Part shown: piece after piece, positions 50,187 through 58,655 of the stretch
Numbering within the stretch: the first letter of the stretch is position 1
Layout: the number at the start of each line of letters is the position of its first letter
Assembly: GCA_023228245.1 (NCBI GenBank)
Contig: JALOBN010000001.1
Location: forward strand, 399,378-463,377
From: Candidatus Pacearchaeota archaeon
GTDB taxonomy: Archaea > Nanoarchaeota > Nanoarchaeia > Pacearchaeales > GW2011-AR1
Direction of reading: 5' to 3'
Length of the DNA: 64,000 nucleotides
The notes under the pieces: generated by a model
Database searches by the model: none
What the model was told of the DNA's origin: nothing
Seen by the model: the letters and a program-made list of their open reading frames with translations, nothing else
Translations under genes and position numbers: made by a program

Positions 50187-50858
50187 GGAACTAATAATCT
50201 CGCATCTAAATATAAAATCTACTGTAGAAGAATTAATAGATATATATGGATGTAAAGAGTATTAGAAAACTGCAGAATTAACTGGTTACTCTAAATCTGG
50301 TGTCCAATATTTATTGAAATCGCATAGTATAGAGAGGTTTTCGCGTATTCGTTCCGGCTCTGAAAGTTCTAGCAGTAAGGCTATTGTATCTTTGGATGAT
50401 GATAATCCACGGAAGTTGGTACGTAATTATGATTATATGTTTAATTTGTATGTAACAAAAAAGATGTCATTACCAGAAATTGGTAGACTTCTTGGAGTGG
50501 ATGCTACAACAGTACTAACAGGGTTAGGTCAGTGTGGTATTAATCGTAGAACAAAACAAGAAGCACTTCGAGGGTTCTAATAACCATAATTGGAAAGGTG
50601 GTTTGTCTGGAAATTAGCACGAGGAAGAATAAATGAACATTTTGTTTATCCAATTATGAGGAGAGATGGATTTATATGCCAGTGGTGTGGTTCTAGAAAG
50701 AGCCTCGTTGTACATCATCACAAACGTTCATTTATGGATATTGTGAATTTAGTTAGGATCCGTTGCGACGAAAATGATTTAGAGAATTTTGTCGGAATTA
50801 CGTTGTGTAAAAATGCCATGATTCTTTTCATAAAAAAAGTAATTATGTATACCTAACC
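50186..50858 (+). pseudogene. Decayed HNH homing endonuclease
   Basis: Starting at ATG 50188, the frame meets an in-frame TAG (~50260), continues through HTH-like LPEIGRLLGVDATTV to TAA 50580, then another frame reads FVYPIMRRDGFICQWCGS and RKSLVVHHHKRSFMD to LCKNA. One added base would give LCKNCHDSFHKK, the missing CxxCH end. Several lesions, so probably dead. Confidence 0.65.
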
Positions 50859-51070
50859 AGTATCGGGACTGGTGTATCCAGTAAGAACCCACTCACTTTC
50901 CCGCATTGACATTCAGCTATGTAAATGCCGTGATGATCTTCATCACCACGTCCATTGAGTATCGACCGACAATTTCTACAGTATAGAACACACCCATCTC
51001 GTTTTAGAATGCGTTCATCGTGTAGTTTGGTAGCACGTTTATCTAAGACTCGGAAAATCCATTTAAGCAT
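50843..51070 (-). CDS. Zinc-binding phage protein (75 aa)
   Basis: VLYCRNCRSIL and AECQCGKVSGFLLDTPVP; the 'Y.A.C.CG..S.F..D.PVP' pattern recurs in small phage proteins. Overlaps its neighbour by 28 bases. Role unknown. Confidence 0.7.
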   Translation of the reverse strand: MLKWIFRVLDKRATKLHDERILKRDGCVLYCRNCRSILNGRGDEDHHGIYIAECQCGKVSGFLLDTPVPILVRYT

Positions 51071-51249
51071 TGTACTTTTAAAAAGGTCTGAGCAACCATT
51101 AATCCATATATATCGTCGATGGGAACTTCCTCATGCCTCATTAGGACAATTCCATCTTCGTCAGTTACAACAGCATCAGATGAGCCTGAGCTACAACACG
51201 CCATTGCATCAGACATCTTTTCGAATGATTTATTTCCCACAAAGTACAT
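51043..51249 (-). CDS. Small hypothetical protein (68 aa)
   Basis: MYFVGNKSFEKMSDAMACCS... VVTDEDGIVLMRHEEVPID. Start at 51249 or internal ATG 51216. Overlaps the NAD kinase end. Unknown. Confidence 0.5.
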   Translation of the reverse strand: MYFVGNKSFEKMSDAMACCSSGSSDAVVTDEDGIVLMRHEEVPIDDIYGLMVAQTFLKVQCLNGFSES

Positions 51250-52201
51250 TTGGTTTACCTAAGAGATGTAGAGATTCATCTGACATTTCAAAGTTAATCT
51301 CATCTCCCAGACCAACCGGAATAACACTATAGTCACCATCAAGATACATAGCAGCACTATCCATTTTGCTAATAACCTTAATGAATTGCCCTGGGGCTGC
51401 GGTCAATTCAATACGACCAGGCTGAGAGGATGGCCTATAGTACAACTCTCTTACCCTTAATTGCAAGTCTTTAGATGATAGATTCATTGGGCTCGCACCA
51501 GCTGAACGCCTGGCAGCCGTACTCCCTGCCGCAGGCCCTACCCAAATACCACTGGATCGCTGCGTTTCTTGAGTCGAGAGAGGAAGTACTTTATCGGCCG
51601 TCAGCTTCGTTTCAGTTCCACACTGTACGGCAGCCATTGTGCGCGTACTATGGTTCATGAGTTGAATGATGTAGTTCGAGGTGGCGGCTGGATTTGTATG
51701 ACAGAATAGAACGTCGTTAAGTATTCTATTAGCTACGAATTTGCCATTTTTTCGCACACTCATCCGAGTTAATTCTGTCTCAATACACATACTATCTAAG
51801 GCTAATAATAGATGTTTGAGGAATGTATCTGCGGTGGAGTAGCAGAAGAAGCCAATGCTAGTTTCTGGATCGGAGTTCACTCCCAGGATTGGTAGTGTGC
51901 CATTTACGCTGTGTGAGGCTGAGAGAAGAGTACCATCTCCGCCAACAGAAATTACCATTGCCACATCATCAGGATCGACTACAAATGACTTAGAATCAAT
52001 AACCGTACAGACTATGTTCTGCTTTTGAATCTCCTCAACAACGCGATTGAGGGTTCTCATGTGGCTATTGTGTGAGGATTGCCAGAACGCAACAGCTGGG
52101 TTTTGGGTGCGCAACAGCTCTCTAGATCCTTCATCATCCTGGTCTTGAATATACTTGGAATATGAGGTTTTCTTAGTGATAACAATTATCTTTTTGGGCA
52201 T
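51230..52201 (-). CDS. nadK: NAD kinase
   Basis: 323 aa. VISVGGDGTLLSASH (GGDGT at 87-91), GVNSDPETSIGFF, the NDV motif (ILNDVLFCH), and SSGIWVGPAAGSTAARRSAG with the final DGD loop (YLDGDYSV). Phosphorylates NAD to NADP with ATP. Slightly longer than typical NadK because of an N-terminal extension. Confidence 0.92.
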   Translation of the reverse strand: MPKKIIVITKKTSYSKYIQDQDDEGSRELLRTQNPAVAFWQSSHNSHMRTLNRVVEEIQKQNIVCTVIDSKSFVVDPDDVAMVISVGGDGTLLSASHSVNGTLPILGVNSDPETSIGFFCYSTADTFLKHLLLALDSMCIETELTRMSVRKNGKFVANRILNDVLFCHTNPAATSNYIIQLMNHSTRTMAAVQCGTETKLTADKVLPLSTQETQRSSGIWVGPAAGSTAARRSAGASPMNLSSKDLQLRVRELYYRPSSQPGRIELTAAPGQFIKVISKMDSAAMYLDGDYSVIPVGLGDEINFEMSDESLHLLGKPNVLCGK

Positions 52202-52205
52202 GGTT

Positions 52206-52607
52206 TTATTCGCATCCGCATTGCCAATATGATTGGCATCTTTCGCACCAAGTTAACCTACCACCATTATCAAGTTCGATATCCTGATGATCGTCGTTGA
52301 GCCCAGTTATAGTTACCAAGTCTTTAAAATTCTGTTCAGAATTCGAGGCTAGCCCACAACGAACATCCGACCATTTCAGAATAGAACCGTCCCCTTCAGC
52401 AACCTCAAATACTTTTTTCAGGTTAGGCTCAGAAGGATTTGGGCTAGAGTTATCTACTTGTTTTTGAATCGCTTCAAGTGCCAACACTAATGTTTTGTTA
52501 TTCGATAATTTGCTGCTGTCATGTGCAAATTTAAGATGTTGTCCATCCCAATGAAGCACACCAACCGTCACATGATCATCTGTGATCGGATTCGTGACGG
52601 CTTGCAA
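52206..52607 (-). CDS. Hypothetical protein (~133 aa)
   Basis: The open frame extends into tRNA-Leu, so the true start lies after 52626; TTG 52607 is the first usual start. FLQAVTNPITDDHVTVGVLHWDGQHL..., C-terminal WCERCQSYWQCGC likely binds zinc. Unknown. Confidence 0.5.
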   Translation of the reverse strand: MQAVTNPITDDHVTVGVLHWDGQHLKFAHDSSKLSNNKTLVLALEAIQKQVDNSSPNPSEPNLKKVFEVAEGDGSILKWSDVRCGLASNSEQNFKDLVTITGLNDDHQDIELDNGGRLTWCERCQSYWQCGCE

Positions 52608-52625
52608 AAATCGAAAACTAATTTG

Positions 52626-52708
52626 TGTCGAGGGAGAGACTTGAACTCTCACGGTATTGCTACCAATGGGTTTTAAGCCCACGTTGTCTGCCATTCCAAC
52701 ACCCCGAC
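52626..52708 (-). tRNA. tRNA-Leu (UAA)
   Basis: Acceptor GTCGGGG/CCTCGAC, anticodon stem GTGGG/CCCAT with loop CTTAAAA (TAA), long variable arm, T-arm GAGAG-TTCAAGT-CTCTC, discriminator A. Confidence 0.92.
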
Positions 52709-52709
52709 A

Positions 52710-52767
52710 ATTGTTGTTATATGATAGTTTGTCAATTAATTGTTGTTATATGATAGTTTGTCAATTA
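52710..52767. repeat. Tandem 29-bp repeat (2 copies)
   Basis: Two adjacent identical 29-base units (52710-52738, 52739-52767) just upstream of tRNA-Leu. Each contains TTGACA and TATAAC on the minus strand, the TATAAC being seven bases from the tRNA 5' end in the proximal copy. Confidence 0.85.
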
Positions 52768-52832
52768 CATGCGAAACCCATCTTCCCCTCGATACAACCT
52801 TCGTGCTTTGGTGGATCGATCACTCCCATAGT

Positions 52833-52858
52833 GTTTGAGTACCCTGTTTGAGTACCCT
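52833..52858. repeat. Tandem 13-bp repeat (2 copies)
   Basis: GTTTGAGTACCCT occurs twice back to back in the non-coding stretch 52768-52914, which otherwise shows no gene. Confidence 0.85.
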
Positions 52859-52914
52859 ACACCAAGTAAGGTCCTTCATACTACCACTGGATGCACTCCG
52901 GGGTCAACACCAAG

Positions 52915-53210
52915 TCAAAGCGTGCTCAATACCCGTTGAGAAGCCTCCCGGACACTGAAGTCTTTGTACTCACTGATGGGAACTAGGTCGGGTCCTAGGT
53001 GATTCGCAAACCACTTAGGGTCGATATCCCCATAACGATTAGCCTTGAATTGAATATCTCTGGCTTGATCCGCCTCAATCAAATGGACTAATGCAGCTAT
53101 AGCCGGGCGTGGTCTATCAGGAGCCACATCAGTTCTTCTTCGTGATTGGCGTCATCGAAGGAATGAGTGGCGTTGCAAGTTCTGCAGTGGATGTGCCAAT
53201 CTGTACTCAT
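52915..53210 (-). pseudogene. Zinc-motif phage protein split by a one-base frameshift
   Basis: ATG 53210 reads MSTDWHIHCRTCNATHSFDD and HEEELMWLLIDHARL to TAG. A second frame reads PRPAIAALVHLIEADQARD ... YGDIDPKWFANHLGP ... LVPISEYKDF to the stop at 52915. Together they form one protein of a familiar phage type; total length is 3n-1, so one base is missing around 53100-53120. Confidence 0.6.
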
Positions 53211-53219
53211 GGTATTTCG

Positions 53220-53293
53220 TAGGCCTCCCCGGGTTCGAACCGAGAACCGCCCGATTATGAGTCGGGAGCTCTGACCAATTGAGCTAGAAGCCT
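53220..53293 (-). tRNA. tRNA with CAU anticodon (Met or Ile2), second
   Basis: Acceptor AGGCTTC/GAGGCCT, D-stem GCTC/GAGC, anticodon stem CCCGA/TCGGG with loop CTCATAA (CAT), T-arm CTCGG-TTCGAAC-CCGGG, discriminator A. Very regular fold. Confidence 0.92.
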
Positions 53294-53463
53294 ATTAATG
53301 GTTCGAATCTGGTTAGCTTGCGCACCCGCTCAAGGCCTCTGAACTACCAGCGTGCCACACATTATATCACTCTTGCAATCCAATGGCAATCGAGAACACA
53401 GCCGTTTGGTTTGGGGGCCGGGTTAAAGGCGATGGCTGTAACTTGATTAACATATCTGGTTCT

Positions 53464-53793
53464 CTATGCCGCTTTATCTTCTGCAATCGCAGCGGCTGGT
53501 TCGTACTTTTCCATAATCCACATATGGATTTTATGTTGCATCTCTGCACCTGAAATGCGGAAGATCTCCCTTCCAACATCATATGCCAGATCTGTTAGGA
53601 ATGTATCCCTACCAATTCCAAAGCTTTCATGATCCTCATTAATCTTATTTTCTAGTGCAACGTAAGGACGCCGCTTAAGGAAAGAATATGCCAATAGGGT
53701 TGTTCTGCTGGTATATTGTCCATTAGCAATCTTAGCTCTGAATGCTTTAATTAGCTTCTTTGTATCTTCATCAAACTTAGTTTCATGTTCCAT
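53464..53793 (-). CDS. Hypothetical protein (109 aa)
   Basis: Helical, charged: MEHETKFDEDTKKLIKAFRAKI ... GIGRDTFLTDLAYDVGREIF, Ala-rich tail. AGGAG upstream and the TATAAGTCGAGAC motif before that. Unknown family. Confidence 0.65.
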   Translation of the reverse strand: MEHETKFDEDTKKLIKAFRAKIANGQYTSRTTLLAYSFLKRRPYVALENKINEDHESFGIGRDTFLTDLAYDVGREIFRISGAEMQHKIHMWIMEKYEPAAAIAEDKAA

Positions 53794-54128
53794 ATCTAAA
53801 CTCCTGTAAGTCTCGACTTATAGGGCGTCGAGCTGCCATTATAACCAGATTACAGAAGCCTCTCGACCAATGAAATTTAGCAACCTACGTCATGTTGACT
53901 CTGCAAAATAAGCTAACCATCTTCATGAAGTGTTTGAATTACCATATTGTCTTTTAACCTGATCGTACAAGAAATCCCCTTGCTTTAGCTGTGAGAATGC
54001 AGCTGAAAACATTTATTGCGGGGGACAAGCTATTAAGGATAATCCTCAATATGTAGTTCACGATATCCTGATATTACCAGCTATCTGGGATTTTCGGATA
54101 GTTCAACCACTATTAAGGCATTTGGTAT
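53794..54128. other. 335-base intergenic region
   Basis: Between divergent genes. It holds the promoter-like motif at 53810-53822 (minus), a CTCGAC/GTCGAG hairpin at ~53812-53832 and a CTATC/GATAG hairpin at ~54081-54102. No ORF or tRNA found. Confidence 0.6.
53810..53822 (-). promoter_or_regulatory. TATAAGTC-GAGAC promoter-like motif
   Basis: Minus strand TATAAGTCGAGAC, 16 bases before the ATG at 53793, with AGGAG between. Same form as at 7183, 18610 and 24719. Confidence 0.4.
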
Positions 54129-54929
54129 ATGCAAGTACTACGATTTGCCTCTATTTACAAAACTGCTACTCATGCGAATCTACATCGCTGGGCTGCTGGT
54201 ATTGCCAATCAAGCCTTTCAACAAGTAATGGGTCGTGCCCCAACTACAGCTGAACGACAAATAGTTATGGCAGTCTCGGACCTAGAATCGAACTACGGCA
54301 AAGGATGGAAAGAAGGACAAGGTTCAGGATCTCATAACTGGGGAGCTGTGCAAACCAGAAGTAAGAGAAATAGCTTCTCTCACCAAGACTCCAGCGCTCA
54401 AGGAAAATACATTACTAATTTTAAAGCATACCCTGACGATATTGCAGGGGCTGCTGATGTTGTAAGAAATCTATTCAAAGCAAATGGTAAACAGAGAATG
54501 CCAGACCCCAACAAGGCCAATCGAGCAATGGGTTCAAATATCAATGGACCAGGCCGTGCAGAATTGATTCAAGCCGCGGCACGAACCGGAGATACAGACG
54601 CTTTCTCAAGAGCAATGTGGTACACGAATTACTATGAAGGTGTAGCTCCAGACTTTGCCGAACGGATGCGCGTACATGCCAACGGAATACAAAAGGCTGT
54701 AGATTCAATCGCATCAGCATTGGGGGAACCGTCAGCGTGGAGCCGCCAATCTACAAATAATTTCTTGCCGGTTACTACTGATATGTCCATCTTGAATCAG
54801 ATCAGGGGACAAGGCCCAAGCGCCAATATGAATGCTCCAGTTGCTCAGAAGTCACAAAGATCTATGGAATCAGTATTGCCGCAAAAGCAAGATCCTGGAG
54901 CCACACTCGAAAGCTTACTGTGGCAGTAA
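54129..54929 (+). CDS. Lysozyme/transglycosylase-like protein
   Basis: 266 aa. AERQIVMAVSDLESNYGKGW (helix with catalytic-type Glu) and GSGSHNWGAVQTRSKRNS resemble the E...N.GA.Q pattern of goose-type/SLT lysozymes. No signal peptide; C-terminal half polar and disordered. Could be an endolysin or a virion-associated wall-cutting enzyme. Confidence 0.65.
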   Translation: MQVLRFASIYKTATHANLHRWAAGIANQAFQQVMGRAPTTAERQIVMAVSDLESNYGKGWKEGQGSGSHNWGAVQTRSKRNSFSHQDSSAQGKYITNFKAYPDDIAGAADVVRNLFKANGKQRMPDPNKANRAMGSNINGPGRAELIQAAARTGDTDAFSRAMWYTNYYEGVAPDFAERMRVHANGIQKAVDSIASALGEPSAWSRQSTNNFLPVTTDMSILNQIRGQGPSANMNAPVAQKSQRSMESVLPQKQDPGATLESLLWQ

Positions 54930-55145
54930 TGATGCTTTGACATTCTTCTCAAATTGAGTGGCTAGTTGCAAAGCCTTTTCATTCTTATTTTGCTTTTCAA
55001 CATCATCACACTCACTCTTCTTCTTCTTCTTCTTTCTTACCTTTTCTGGTAATTTAGAGAAGTCAGTTTTAGCAGCCCACTCTTTAGCCGTGTCAGGCAT
55101 AGTTGCAAAGAATAACCTCTGTTGTCTTTTACTTCGGAACGGCAT
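54915..55145 (-). CDS. Small basic phage protein (76 aa)
   Basis: ATG 55145: MPFRSKRQQRLFFATMPDTA, then KEWAAKTDFSKLPEKVRKKK. The 'PF.S..Q...FAT.P..AKEWA..T....LPEKV' pattern is widespread in phages; function unknown. Convergent 15-base overlap with the lysozyme-like gene. Confidence 0.75.
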   Translation of the reverse strand: MPFRSKRQQRLFFATMPDTAKEWAAKTDFSKLPEKVRKKKKKKSECDDVEKQNKNEKALQLATQFEKNVKASLLPQ

Positions 55146-55192
55146 ATTCACATGCCGTAATAGTAATATCGTCGAGAGGGTTTTCGTTACCA

Positions 55193-55297
55193 ATGAAGTA
55201 TGGTATGATTGACGATAGGATCTATGAAGTTGAAGAGCCGGAATTTTCTGGACGGTTACCTGTGAGAACAGAAATTGTCGTATTGAAGACAACTTAG
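55193..55297 (+). CDS. Possible small protein (34 aa)
   Basis: MKYGMIDDRIYEVEEPEFSG then RLPVRTEIVVLKTT. Short, acidic then beta-like. No clear RBS. Confidence 0.4.
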   Translation: MKYGMIDDRIYEVEEPEFSGRLPVRTEIVVLKTT

Positions 55298-55313
55298 GCT
55301 TGGTTGGGTTTTC

Positions 55314-55432
55314 TCAGAAAGTATAGGTAAGGGCTGCATCACAAAAGAAGCAAACAATATCCTCCATGGCCACAAGCTCGTGCGCTGCACCCTCGTAGAA
55401 TAATTGACCGGCCAGACGTTTTTTTTATGCAT
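55314..55432 (-). pseudogene. Small Cys-containing gene with homopolymer frameshift
   Basis: ATG 55432 then CAT and eight A. With nine A the frame would read MHKKKRLAGQLFYEGAAHEL, then VAMEDIVCFFCDAALTYTF to TGA 55314. Total length 119 = 3n-1. The T8 tract at 55419-55426 (plus) is a likely sequencing-error or slippage site. Confidence 0.55.
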
Positions 55433-55480
55433 AATTGATAATGTAGGATATAAGCTTACAATGTAGTTATGGAGGTTGCG

Positions 55481-55687
55481 ATGACAAAAGAAGAACTAAT
55501 GGCCGATGGCGCGTACATTTTGGAACAAGAGGGCTGGCTGATTGATCGGGCGGCTAACAGCGAATATGGCGCTGGTAATCGTCGATTGATGAGTTTCAGC
55601 GAGCGCTATGTCGATTGGCAGCGGCGTGTGAAAGAGTTCAGGCAACAGAACCCTGGGGTATGGCCAGAGCCGCCGGACAACTCATAA
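55481..55687 (+). CDS. Hypothetical protein (68 aa)
   Basis: ATG 55481 preferred to ATG 55469 because GGAGG lies between them. MTKEELMADGAYILEQEGWL ... FRQQNPGVWPEPPDNS. Unknown; ends at a strong bidirectional terminator. Confidence 0.65.
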   Translation: MTKEELMADGAYILEQEGWLIDRAANSEYGAGNRRLMSFSERYVDWQRRVKEFRQQNPGVWPEPPDNS

Positions 55688-55695
55688 CTAAAAGG

Positions 55696-55725
55696 AAACC
55701 CGGGGTGCTTTCACACCCCGGGTTT
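55696..55725. terminator. Bidirectional hairpin terminator
   Basis: A perfect 12-bp stem AAACCCGGGGTG (55696-55707)/55714-55725 with a six-base loop lies between convergent genes. Confidence 0.85.
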
Positions 55726-55746
55726 CAACCCAATACGAACAACCAA

Positions 55747-58395
55747 TTAAGTTCTTGCGTCTCTAGATCCGTTGCCGTTTCCGCCAGCAGCTGTCAACGC
55801 AGCAACTGCCACTGTTCCTAGCTTGGTGCCCGACAGCAATTTGCTAAGAACGTCACCAACGCTATTACCACCAAGGATTGCCAATGGAGCCATAGCTTCG
55901 GCGGCTTTCATAACCAATGCATTATCACCGAAGGCTTGCAGCGCAGCAATGAGTTCTGGAGTAATTGCGCCAGCCTTATCGACGACGGCCTTAATCTCAG
56001 CTTGGATCATTGTGATCTTGAGCTCTTGGCGTCGCAGATCTTGTGCTGCTTCCAAATTATAATGTGCCTGATCGTTCTTGCGAGCTTCATCTGAGACCAA
56101 GTTGCGAGCAGTTTGTGCTGCTAGTTCCTTGGCTAGCCTAGCTTCAATCCCTGCTGCTTGCGCATTGATCTTGACCAATTCAGTTACTTTCTTTCGCTCG
56201 GCTTCTTCTGCCTCAAGCTCAAGAACTCTCCTGTTGGTCTCGGCTCGCACCTCGGCCATTTGGGTCTTGATGCTTTCCTCTTCCTTGCCGGCGTCGAGAG
56301 TGCGCCGCTGATTAGCAATCGCAATCGTGGTTTGGATGATTGCACGTTGGGACTTAGCAATCAGCCCCTCGATCTCTTGGTCTACCAACTTCACCATGAG
56401 AACTTCGACGTCATATACTTGCATTCCGTTCTCTTGGAAGAGCCGCGGACCAAACGTACCGTCAGCGGCTTCCTTGAGAACAGCCCTCCGAATGATGTCA
56501 GTGCTATCTGCATAGAACTGTTCGACACCAACCTTACGCACCGAATTCTTGAGGCGAGATCTCATATTATCGCAAAGGAACTTGACGTAGTTCTCGACAG
56601 CAAACCACAGCTCGGGCTTGTCTCCAGTGAAGTCCATTCGGTATGACAGCTTCACCTGGAACTTGCAATGATCGGCGGTATCTACTTCGATGACATCGCC
56701 AACCTTGTTCGCCGTTGTGCGCAGATACGCAGTGCGAAACATGTTATCCGTGGTCTTCGGCTTGCCCGTGGACAGTTCGAGGATCTCTGGTGTCTCGTCG
56801 TAGTCCAGGAGAACCGTCTGTGGCCCTTGGACAACGCGGCGCGAACCATCCGACTTCACCAACAGAACTGCGTAACCGGTGTAGACGTTGATGGCAACTG
56901 CGCCGTCGTACTTGGTCGAGAGCACGATGGAGCGCGGCTCGGTGTACTTGTTCTTGCGCTGAATTGCGTCTCCAGCAGCCTTCGTACCAGCCCTTCCAGC
57001 CAGACCTCGGGAATCTGCGCTGCTTCCAAGCGCTTGAGCCTCTCTCATCATGTGAGATGAAGAGGATGCTTCGTAATCCGCCATGGCCAGGAAGTTCATG
57101 GCCGCAGCGGGAGCTGCCGCTGCAGCTGCGCTAACAACCTCAGCGCCGTGATGGCTCATGTACGTATCGATATCAACACCAGCCAATTTCGCGTTGTGAG
57201 CGCATGCCGCCATGTTGTTCGGATAGAGCAGACTGCAGGTTCGGAACGGCAGAATCCTACGAACAATAACCTGCTCGCGAGGATCGGGTAGGAACATTAA
57301 TGGGCCTTCGATCTTGGATACGGTGCCCCTGTTCCTGTCGAGAACGTATCTAGCCTCGCCTGCTGGAATTGCGATGGCGTAGTGGATCTCGCTCTTGTCG
57401 TACTTGACAATAGCGTGTTCTTCGCGCGGGAAGTAGATCATCTTCGCTTTCCCAGTGATGAACAACTCCTCTCCCACTTTGTGAGCCCCAGTTTCGTCGG
57501 TATAGGGGGCGATCACTTGAATGTAGATGCCAGAGTTCCCGTTCAGCTTGATGGCTTCGAACTTGCGAACCTGATCACCGTCTTGATCGCGAGTGATAAA
57601 GATTTCAGTGGGTTGCGGAAAGACCACAGCCGGGCCGCGTTCGTATCGCTTGCTTCCCTGCTCGTCCATAAGCAAGCAGTATTCGAGACGTTCTAGAGTT
57701 ACAGCTTCTCGAACCAACGTTGGGCGGCCATCACCGTCCAGAATGTCCGTATCGGGAATAACTTCGATGCCGGTTGGCGGAATGTAGAACGAAACATCGG
57801 TGCCCTTAATTACCAAAACCTGACCCATGGTTAGCTTGGGCGGCGGGTCAGCAACGGCTATCTGGAGAGGTGCGGGAGTTTCTCCAGCAGGTAGCTCTGC
57901 ACTTGTTTCTGCTTTCACCGTCTTGATAACGGCCTGGCTCCAGTTCTTTCGAGCTTCTTCTTCATCGTAAACGCGCACCAGCAGGTACTGGTTGGACCGG
58001 AGGTGGTGGCCTTTGAGGATCTTGGCCATCTGACCAGGCCAGAGACAGAACGTAACTGGGCCAGGAACAATGACCTTCTTGCCAACGTTGAGCACCGCGC
58101 TGCCAAGTTTCCCTTGACCTCCGGCCGGTTGTTTGCCATCCTTGGCAGGATTCTTGAGGATGATGTACCATCCTTCCGGAGCGGTATGCGCAAGCTGCTT
58201 GGCATGATCGCGATCAACGTTAGTGAACTTCTTTGTCCGCGTATCGAAAATGACCGGCTGATCGGTATTTGAGAGGCTCTGCTTCGTTGGACCTACGAAA
58301 ACATCCACGTGGCCCTTTGTCTGATCCGAGACATACATGTACTCGTTCGGAGCTAGAACCATATCACCGCCGTCACGCCTATCGTTATCCGCCAT
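55747..58395 (-). CDS. Major vault protein-like (MVP) protein
   Basis: 882 aa from ATG 58395 (AGAGGAGA upstream), close to animal MVP (~890 aa). N-terminal beta repeats: VLAPNEYMYVSDQTKGHVDV, VIVPGPVTFCLWPGQ, FYIPPTGIEVIPD, LLMDEQGSKRYERGPAVVF, resembling MVP repeat domains. Then a band-7/SPFH-type shoulder (~550-650: NKVGDVIEVDTADHCKFQV, VENYVKFLCDNMRSRLK), a long charged cap helix (~680-830) and a Gly/Ala-rich tail. MVP forms the shell of vault particles. Some eukaryotes and bacteria carry it; a phage copy is notable. Alternative: a distant SPFH protein with beta repeats. Confidence 0.8.
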   Translation of the reverse strand: MADNDRRDGGDMVLAPNEYMYVSDQTKGHVDVFVGPTKQSLSNTDQPVIFDTRTKKFTNVDRDHAKQLAHTAPEGWYIILKNPAKDGKQPAGGQGKLGSAVLNVGKKVIVPGPVTFCLWPGQMAKILKGHHLRSNQYLLVRVYDEEEARKNWSQAVIKTVKAETSAELPAGETPAPLQIAVADPPPKLTMGQVLVIKGTDVSFYIPPTGIEVIPDTDILDGDGRPTLVREAVTLERLEYCLLMDEQGSKRYERGPAVVFPQPTEIFITRDQDGDQVRKFEAIKLNGNSGIYIQVIAPYTDETGAHKVGEELFITGKAKMIYFPREEHAIVKYDKSEIHYAIAIPAGEARYVLDRNRGTVSKIEGPLMFLPDPREQVIVRRILPFRTCSLLYPNNMAACAHNAKLAGVDIDTYMSHHGAEVVSAAAAAAPAAAMNFLAMADYEASSSSHMMREAQALGSSADSRGLAGRAGTKAAGDAIQRKNKYTEPRSIVLSTKYDGAVAINVYTGYAVLLVKSDGSRRVVQGPQTVLLDYDETPEILELSTGKPKTTDNMFRTAYLRTTANKVGDVIEVDTADHCKFQVKLSYRMDFTGDKPELWFAVENYVKFLCDNMRSRLKNSVRKVGVEQFYADSTDIIRRAVLKEAADGTFGPRLFQENGMQVYDVEVLMVKLVDQEIEGLIAKSQRAIIQTTIAIANQRRTLDAGKEEESIKTQMAEVRAETNRRVLELEAEEAERKKVTELVKINAQAAGIEARLAKELAAQTARNLVSDEARKNDQAHYNLEAAQDLRRQELKITMIQAEIKAVVDKAGAITPELIAALQAFGDNALVMKAAEAMAPLAILGGNSVGDVLSKLLSGTKLGTVAVAALTAAGGNGNGSRDART

Positions 58396-58432
58396 GAGAA
58401 ATCTCCTCTGAAAAGCAATGTTCGTTTGGGCA

Positions 58433-58455
58433 TGTGAGAACCGCACGCTCTCACA
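58433..58455. other. Inverted repeat in the vault-gene leader
   Basis: TGTGAGA (58433-58439) and TCTCACA (58449-58455) around nine bases, between the predicted promoter and the ATG. Candidate operator or leader hairpin. Confidence 0.5.
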
Positions 58456-58467
58456 CTTGGGTTTTCC

Positions 58468-58497
58468 GGGATAGCACAACCAGAGATGAAATGTCAA
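58468..58497 (-). promoter_or_regulatory. Possible sigma-70 promoter for the vault gene
   Basis: Minus strand TTGACA (58497-58492), 18-base spacer, TATCCC (58473-58468). A consensus -35 with a weak -10, like the GT51 promoter. Confidence 0.4.
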
Positions 58498-58655
58498 CAG
58501 AAATTACGGGCACCTCGGCCGAATAGGATAAGCATAGGTTGGCATATTAATAGTGCTAGAAATAGCCAGATACTAATGCCCGAGGTATAAAATGAATACT
58601 GTCAAAGAGATCAGATACAACCCACGTTGCGTTGCAAGTATCACAGTGAAAGTTA

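Noticed and set aside
52710..52858. CRISPR-like array
   Set aside because: Two copies in direct tandem without spacers; ordinary tandem duplications.
53294..53362. Another tRNA next to tRNA-Met
   Set aside because: A GGTTCGAATC word is present, but no matching acceptor or anticodon arm could be paired on either strand.
55772..58272. Plus-strand ORFs over the vault-like gene
   Set aside because: Shadow frames of a GC-richer gene.
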